Part shown: positions 58,060-64,000 of the stretch, piece after piece
How positions within the stretch are numbered: position 1 is the stretch's first letter
How the letters are laid out: each line of letters opens with the position of its first letter
NCBI GenBank assembly: GCA_900074885.1
Contig: FJUW01000044.1
Span: 298,321 to 362,320 of the forward strand
From: Rhynchosporium graminicola
Taxonomy: Eukaryota > Ascomycota > Leotiomycetes > Helotiales > Ploettnerulaceae
DNA length: 64,000 bases
Direction: 5' to 3'
The notes under the pieces: generated by a model
Databases searched by the model: none
The model's input: only the letters and a program-made list of their open reading frames with translations
What the model was told of the DNA's origin: nothing
Made by a program: the position numbers and the translations under genes

Positions 58060-60324
58060 TGTTGTATTGTATTGTAGTAGTAGAAGGTCTTTGTGTTTGT
58101 TCTTTGTCGAGGGAGAGGCACCTGGAGGTGAGTATTGCTCAAGTGATGTGAGGTGAAGCAGGATAGGGAAGTGAAAGAAGCAAATATCTTCAAGAGGACG
58201 AAGCCATGTAGAAGTAAGTGAAAAGAGGATAGCCGTAAGAGATTGCTGATCCAATACAATGCAGTACCATATAAAGGAAGAGAAAGAGAGAAGAGGGAAA
58301 CCGTATACTTAGCCAGCTCACCTTTCGCCGCCACAAGAGCAACTCGTCAGTCATAAGAATTAGCTTACGCTTTGCTCATCCGTTGCATTCATTCAATTTG
58401 ATATGTTATGCCGTTGCCCATGGGCACGGTGAGGCTCCAATATGGTCCAATATGGAAATGAGGGGAGGGATGTTGTGATTTCTCTGGGGTATTTCGTGCT
58501 CATGAGACACTTTCCCCCTTTAAGCCTTAGTTGATTGGGGTCTGGGGAACGTCCCTGCAGATGTCTAGACTGACTACCTGCATGCATGCAAGCACGCAGC
58601 GTTTGGGACCAGGCATCAACGACAACTCGATAAGTTAGTTAGATCGATATAAAAACACCTCCCTTCCCCGTTCTCCCCAGAAACTTGGTATTTTGGGTTG
58701 AGAGATGATATAGCTGTATGAAGGCGGAGTTCGAAAGTTGAGATGCTAGAGGCTGCGTGGGTTGAATTGCTAGATGTTGCGATGGAGGCTCGATTACCGC
58801 CTTGGGATAAGAGATCCTGTGGGCCCGGCAGCAAGTCTGCGGTTATCAGAGATACGACATAGTAGGTATGGCATCAGACTTGACTGACTGACTGGCTGAA
58901 ATATGTATGGAGCCAAGGAGTGACTCTCCCACATGTCCATGTCCATGACCAATCCGACAGCTTGGGCCTGGACACTTTTACGCGATGGTACATATACAAT
59001 TCCTCGTGACCATCAGACGCTTGCTGAATTCAATCATGCGTGATCGATCATATTCTTCCCTTCCATTCCCAGCTCTATCTTCCGACACGACGCCTCATGC
59101 AAAGTGCTTTCTTTATGTCTCTTCTTATATCCAACTCAAGCACAAACACGCGGCCTCAACTCTCCATCTCTCAGCCTTGCATAACCACAACATCATCTCC
59201 CTTTCACACCTAGCGCAAAAACCTATGCAGTGCTTTCTCATACCTCAGCCTAGGCATCAACGTACATCTACTGCATTACATTCCATCCAGTCGAAAGTCA
59301 TCTTGGAGTTTCGTCAGTCAGCAGACAAATGTCATTTCTGAGGCCTTGAACGGTTTGGTTGCGAGGTGCGGGGAGTGGAGGGGAGGAGGAACGTCTTCCC
59401 CGACCCGACTTCAATGTGCTCTCTGAAAGAAGAACAAGCCTTTCAATCACTACGCGGTCTACTTCCGTGATATAATCTGACTTCTGGCTCGTGAGGAAAT
59501 GGACGCGGACGGAGACTTTCACCTTATCTGAATGGCAGATTGTGCTATTCTATTTCACGAATCTGCCTTAACTCAGCCTCTCATAACTTCCCAAGAACTT
59601 CTCAGCAATAAACCTCAAATCCATTCTCTCCTTTCTCCCTCATCACTCTTCTCTCTTCTAGAAACAACCGATTCAAGCATGTGTATTTCAAGCGAAAAGG
59701 AAGCAGTGACCCCCAAAACGAACACCTTCCAAGTAGGTCTCGACGCATGTCAAGGCTGTTTAGGACTTCGAGTATCGCGTGTCTTATTTTGGACTATGAC
59801 TACTATCTCTCGTACTCCGCCATGCAATGTCTGGCTCGCTATCTAGTACAGTACAGCTTTTAATGCATCGAGTGGAGGGATACTCACTTCATCAACACTT
59901 TCTCTCCTCAATTTCTTAAATACAAATCTACACGTCTTCTCAAACCACCCATTCTCATCTTCGCACCCCTATCATCCTCATCCTCCCCTCCCAGGTACTC
60001 CTCCCCCTCGTTTTCACAACCCACCAACCTCCCATTGCCCATCAACATTACCATCAACATCAATACCAACATCATTACCAACATCCAATCCTCTAGTCTC
60101 TATGCGTGATCTTCCGCCTAGTAAGCAGACACATGTATGTTTTCCCAGCACTCGCTAATCCCCTACTCCTCTAAATCACTCTCTAGCCTTCTTTCTTATC
60201 TATCTCTCCCATCCCATTATATTCCATGATATCTACCTGGTCCAATCGGAAGTCTATTCCTCATGTACACACATATATATACAGACACATATTCATCCCT
60301 TCCTCTCTTCTCTTCCTCTTTTCC
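58060..60324. other. Intergenic region upstream of choline sulfatase
   Basis: 2.3 kb with no recognised gene. Frames at 58393-58587, 58985-59341 and 59532-59863 lack motifs. From ~59880 the plus strand becomes strongly pyrimidine-rich. Confidence 0.55.
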
Positions 60325-60384
60325 TTTCCCTTTCCCTTTCCCTTTCCCTTTCCCTTTCCCTTTCCCTTTCCCTTTCCCTTTCCC
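60325..60384. repeat. Hexanucleotide microsatellite (TTTCCC)10
   Basis: Ten perfect copies inside a broader CT-rich tract. Such homopurine/homopyrimidine mirror tracts can form triplex DNA in vitro; no role is implied. Confidence 0.95.
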
Positions 60385-60585
60385 CCCTTCTTACGAGAAA
60401 ACCACATCAAGATATTGACCAACACGTCCTTCTCATCTACTCCCGAACTCACTAACTCACTGGCTTATCCGTGAAGCAGGGAAGAGCAGAGCAGAGCAGA
60501 GGAGTACAGGGTAGTACAGGGTAGAATAGAGGTGAGGAGATTGGTACAAATGAAAATGAAAACAGTCTCCCGCCATACTTTCCAG

Positions 60586-60605
60586 CTCTATATTTTCCAT
60601 CTCCA

Positions 60606-60636
<31 letters not shown>

Positions 60637-60720
60637 CGTAAATAAACAGCCGTGAACCCTCTCCCCTTCTCTCTCCCTCTCTCCCCTTCTCTCTCTCCCT
60701 CTCTATATTTTCCATCTCCA

Positions 60721-60751
<31 letters not shown>

Positions 60752-60800
60752 CGTAAATAAACAGCCGTGAATTCTCTCCCCTTCTCTCTCCCTCTCTCCC
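60586..60800. repeat. 115-bp tandem duplication containing (CATA)n and CT tracts
   Basis: A unit starting CTCTATATTTTCCATCTCC at 60586 recurs at 60701, each followed by (CATA)7, CGTAAATAAACAGCCGTGAA and a CTCTCTCC tract. The copies differ at few bases (ACCCTCTCC versus ATTCTCTCC) apart from CT-tract length, so the duplication is recent. Confidence 0.92.
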
Positions 60801-61565
60801 TCTCTCCCCCTCCTTCACCTCATCCCACTCACGCCCTCACTTCCCCCACCTAGAAAGTTAAATGATCCTACCTACCCATCAACCACCAACTCACCCACCA
60901 ACCTACTAACCAACCCACCCACTCACCTATCTACCAACCCGCTCCTCCTCATATATATCTCATTCACAATTCATTTCATCACTCACACATAGCTAGACTC
61001 ATACATCTATCTCTCAGCTCCTCCCTCTCCACAGATCGCAATACCCCCACTCCCCTCAAAGCCCTCAAAATATCTCATTCTCATCATCACCATCCACCGG
61101 GAATCCCCCGCAAAACATCACATGAAGTGCCAGCCTACGATACGGAATGTTTGTTTGTGTATTTGTGTTCATAATCCCCCCTTCCTCCCTCAATTCCAGC
61201 CCCTCCAAGGAAAGAGCTCCAGTCTAGTTAACAAGATAATATAAGAAATGCAATTAAGCTGTCTATCCATCCCTTGGTTGTCCGAAACGCCGCGAATTAT
61301 ACATGTATGCAGAGAATTTCACATCCCTACAAAAACAGGGACATGTGACAACAGTGACTGATGCTGGCCAGTGTCTCTCGCTTCAACTCGCTTTGCCTGC
61401 ATCCTGCCCTTAGAGATTGATCCATTCCACCCCACCTCACATCATCTTCGCATATGATATTCGCACGCTCTTCACCTAGCACATGTGACCATCCCCAGTC
61501 ATTTCCCTCCATGCCTTCTCCCAATTCCGTCTCCTTTACCCCTAATGTAGCTCCCAACTCATCCT
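60801..61565. other. 3' flank of the GH12 gene, low-complexity
   Basis: CA/CT-rich simple sequence (ACCCACCAAC-like words near 60880-60950), then ordinary intergenic DNA. No gene is seen. Confidence 0.55.
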
Positions 61566-63013
61566 CTATACACCAATGTCAACACTCAAAACCGGCATGC
61601 TAAACGTAACATTCTGCGTTGCCGAGAAAGCCTCAGTTCCCATTCCCACATGTCCCAAGTACAAATTTGTGCCATCAAACTTAGCCGCCGGGATCGTGTT
61701 AAGTTGAGTGATCAGCGGCGCGATATCGCCGTAGAAGGTTTCCGTCATATTGCGTGCCTTCCAGGTAAGCACATTTTGTTTGAATCCGTTTATGCCCGAG
61801 TAGAGTTCACTGGGATATATGTAAGCGGAAGTTACTGGGGACTACATGAAGCATCGAGGCCGCGGTGAGCCCAGGGATTCAGTTGATGCAAACTTACAAA
61901 GTCGTCGTGTTGATAACCTGTGTCGCTATTGTGCCTGCTGGAAGTCCAATAACCTGTGCCGCAGGACCAATATCCGCAAACCAGACCATGACTTCAAAAG
62001 CCGCCTGACTGGAATTCTTGGCCTTGTTCTTGTCCGCGTCAAAGAACATATCAACGGCCACGTTGGTATTCACTGCGTTAGCTGTCAAAGCCGCTATGTC
62101 GGTCTTCAAGGCGGGGGTATCCCCTACACCGTATGTCCATTCTGTAGCAAGGTTGATGCTCTTGACCTTGCTGAGGAGCATAGGGAGGCCAGTCACGACT
62201 TGGACGTTGGGAAAGGCATGTACGGGTTGTGTGTCTGGACCTGGTGCATAGCTCCATGTTACAAAGAAAGGAGGGGCGGAGGATGGTGTGGGGTAGCTGC
62301 CGTTGTTGTTGAGTGACATCTGCGAGGGATGTTAATAACGAGTGTGAGAGGTCGTGGAAGGGGGCGTAAGAGGGAAGACGTACGTGCATACACATAGCTC
62401 CTACTGTATCTTCCAGGATACCCCATTGATTGGGATTCACTGCGATTGAAATTAGCAATGCCCCTTGAATATCGACAAATAAAATCCCATTCCCAACCAG
62501 AATGCCGTTTCCCGCCTCGACAAGAAATACTGTCAATATTGAAAGGTTTCGGGGAAGAGGACCCAGCCCGACACGGAATGATTCCAGATGGAGCCTTATC
62601 AGAGGTTGTCAAGCCTGCCATTGTATGCCAACCTCCCCTCGACTCCAGGCAGCAAATGGATACACAGTACATCAACTCCAGCGAGCAAAAGCATACACAG
62701 TACACCTTCCACTCCCAGCATCCCCCAAGCCACGCAAAACGAAACCCGCACAAAACTTACGTATATACTGCACGCCCCTCGTAGGCGCAATCCTCCCCGT
62801 CTGCTTCTCACAATGCACTTCCGTCGTGATACGGTCATCGCTTGGGTTCCCCGTGCCACCACCTGTACCCGGGCCACTCGATGGAGTGTTGAAGAGTGGT
62901 TCTTGCCCTGTGGTTTGACGGTGGGAATCGACTCCCATCAAGACGCCGACTGTGGTTCCGACGGGCAGAATGAGCAGGCCGGCATTGACGAGCCAGCGAA
63001 AGTTGAGGCCCAT
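61566..63013 (-). CDS. GH12 family endoglucanase or xyloglucanase with N-terminal hydrophobic segment
   Basis: Cleaves beta-1,4-glucan backbones (cellulose, mixed-linkage glucan or xyloglucan) outside the cell. Four exons on the minus strand (63013-62761, 62439-62384, 62319-61898, 61809-61566) give 324 residues; introns are 321, 64 and 88 nt. Residues ~8-28 are a hydrophobic signal peptide or signal anchor, followed by a Gly/Thr/Ser-rich linker. The GH12 fold is recognised by 'YILNPNQWGILEDTVG' (across exons 1-2), 'INLATEWTYG', 'AAFEVMVWFADIG' with nucleophile Glu212, and 'LGHVGMGTEAF' with acid/base Glu303. The enzyme domain has the normal ~240-residue length. The long first intron contains no coding signal that I recognise. 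Substrate preference is not decidable here. Confidence 0.92.
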
Positions 63014-64000
63014 TGTGAGTGTGGATGTGGTTGTAGATGTGTTCGCGTTTGTGTGAGGGAGGATGGGGATTGTCGCGAGAGAAAGAGGTAGGTCGTGGTT
63101 AGAAAACCTCGGGGGAGAGCTTGGGATGGATGGGTGGAATTGGCGGAAAGGAGAGGTGGGTGGGTAAATCGGGTAGGTGATGAATGAATGGATTATGTAG
63201 TCGCGGTGCTCGATACGTTGGTCGGTAAACGAGTGTGTTGACGATGTTGTCAATGTTGTCGATGGAATGGTAAAATGGCCGTTGTGAGTGAGGTTGAAAA
63301 CGGAAACATCAGGTTCGCGAGACGGCAAGGTACGGTTCGGAAGGTGCAGTGCGGTGCGGTGCAGTACAGTAAGTGTACGGAGTAGTGCGGTGCAGTATCA
63401 AGGGGTGAGAGCCGTTGCCGTGGCGGGTGGGACGATGCCGAGTAATCGATCACAGCACCCAGGAGCCAGCCACCACGACACCTCACAAATATTGAAGCTT
63501 ACCTTTTACCGAATCCACGATCAGATCGATTGGTGGTGGTGCATTTCTCTATCGTCCTCTCCATCATGAATGAGCCTCGTGTTGTTTGTGTTTTGTTTTG
63601 TTTCTATTTGGACCCAGAATCCAAGTCACAAGGCAGTCATGGGACGCCGCCGTCTGCGCGCGCGTACAACCTCGTAAGGCAACGAAGCCAGCGCGTGACC
63701 AGCCAGCCAGGTCAACATGAATAAAGTTCATCGAGTCTCTTTCTTGCACTGGGACTGGGACTGGGACTGACATTCATTCATTCATTCATCCATCCACCTA
63801 TCCATCCATCCACCCAATGGAGCTGAGCTGCGCCTCCTGCTCATCCATCCAATTAACCACGTAGAAGCTCCTGCTACAAGACCCACCCACCCGTAAATGC
63901 GGCGCCTCGAACACCTCGTACCGCAGACTTTTCCCCATTTCCAATTCAATTCCAATTTCCCATATGCTCCAATTTCTTTCCTACACCGCACGCACAATAC
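63014..64000. other. Upstream region of the GH12 gene with simple repeats
   Basis: Contains GTGCGGTGCAG-type repeats (63340-63400), (GGGACT)n-like copies at about 63748-63769 and a (CATT)n/(CATC)n stretch at about 63772-63820. No gene is recognised up to the window end; the frame 62672-63328 is the extension of GH12 exon 1. Confidence 0.55.

Overview
The window is nuclear DNA of a filamentous ascomycete (Pezizomycotina). The evidence is small phase-consistent spliceosomal introns (mostly 46-85 nt, GT-AG, CTAAC/CTGAC-like branch sites), a lone dispersed 5S rRNA gene, and families typical of saprotrophic or plant-associated fungi: sedolisin, GH3, GH12, Egh16-like, 2EXR, NmrA-like and LaeA-like proteins. 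A leotiomycete is my best guess, but that is inference from gene content only.

Left part (1-25 kb): decayed sequence with a truncated membrane-protein pseudogene (1-466) and two copies of a ~0.4-kb terminal-inverted-repeat element (3491-3870, 4235-4635). Then come a nine-exon secreted sedolisin (4966-7453) and a GH3 beta-glucosidase (9603-12106, minus). A second short inverted-repeat family (12950-13100, 13877-14028) and a broken 2EXR-domain gene follow. After these lie an MFS transporter (18578-20535, minus), an HSL-type alpha/beta hydrolase (21611-22615, minus) and a Ser-rich unknown protein (24296-25297, minus) with tandemly duplicated DNA beyond its 3' end.

Middle (25-43.7 kb): a gene-poor stretch carrying a ~0.7-kb element with long inverted termini (28856-29548). 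Next are a LaeA-like methyltransferase (30547-31859, plus) tail-to-tail with an NmrA-like gene (32188-34271, minus), and the cohesin subunit Scc3/Psc3 (35096-38668, minus). A 5S rRNA gene (39355-39473) follows. Then comes a frameshifted Egh16-like pseudogene (41180-42031), preceded by an inverted C-terminal fragment of the same family. An extremely AT-rich tandem array with a conserved CG-rich palindrome (43104-43690) closes this part.

Right part (44-64 kb): a manganese-type CDF transporter (44091-45868, minus) and a ZIP metal transporter (48619-50135, plus), divergently oriented. The ZIP gene has its last exon frameshifted by a 7-bp tandem duplication. Then follow a 1212-residue DUF4470/MYND protein (50694-54424, minus), a choline sulfatase with a probable GC-AG intron (56299-58059, minus), microsatellite-rich DNA, and a GH12 glucanase (61566-63013, minus).

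Functionally the intact genes suggest extracellular polymer breakdown (sedolisin, GH3, GH12), nutrient and metal uptake (MFS, choline sulfatase, CDF, ZIP) and housekeeping (cohesin, 5S rRNA). They do not form an evident biosynthetic cluster. The gene gaps hold relics of small DNA elements and decayed accessory genes, some with changes that resemble RIP. Exon boundaries were placed by eye and checked only by reading-frame phase, so single boundaries may be off.
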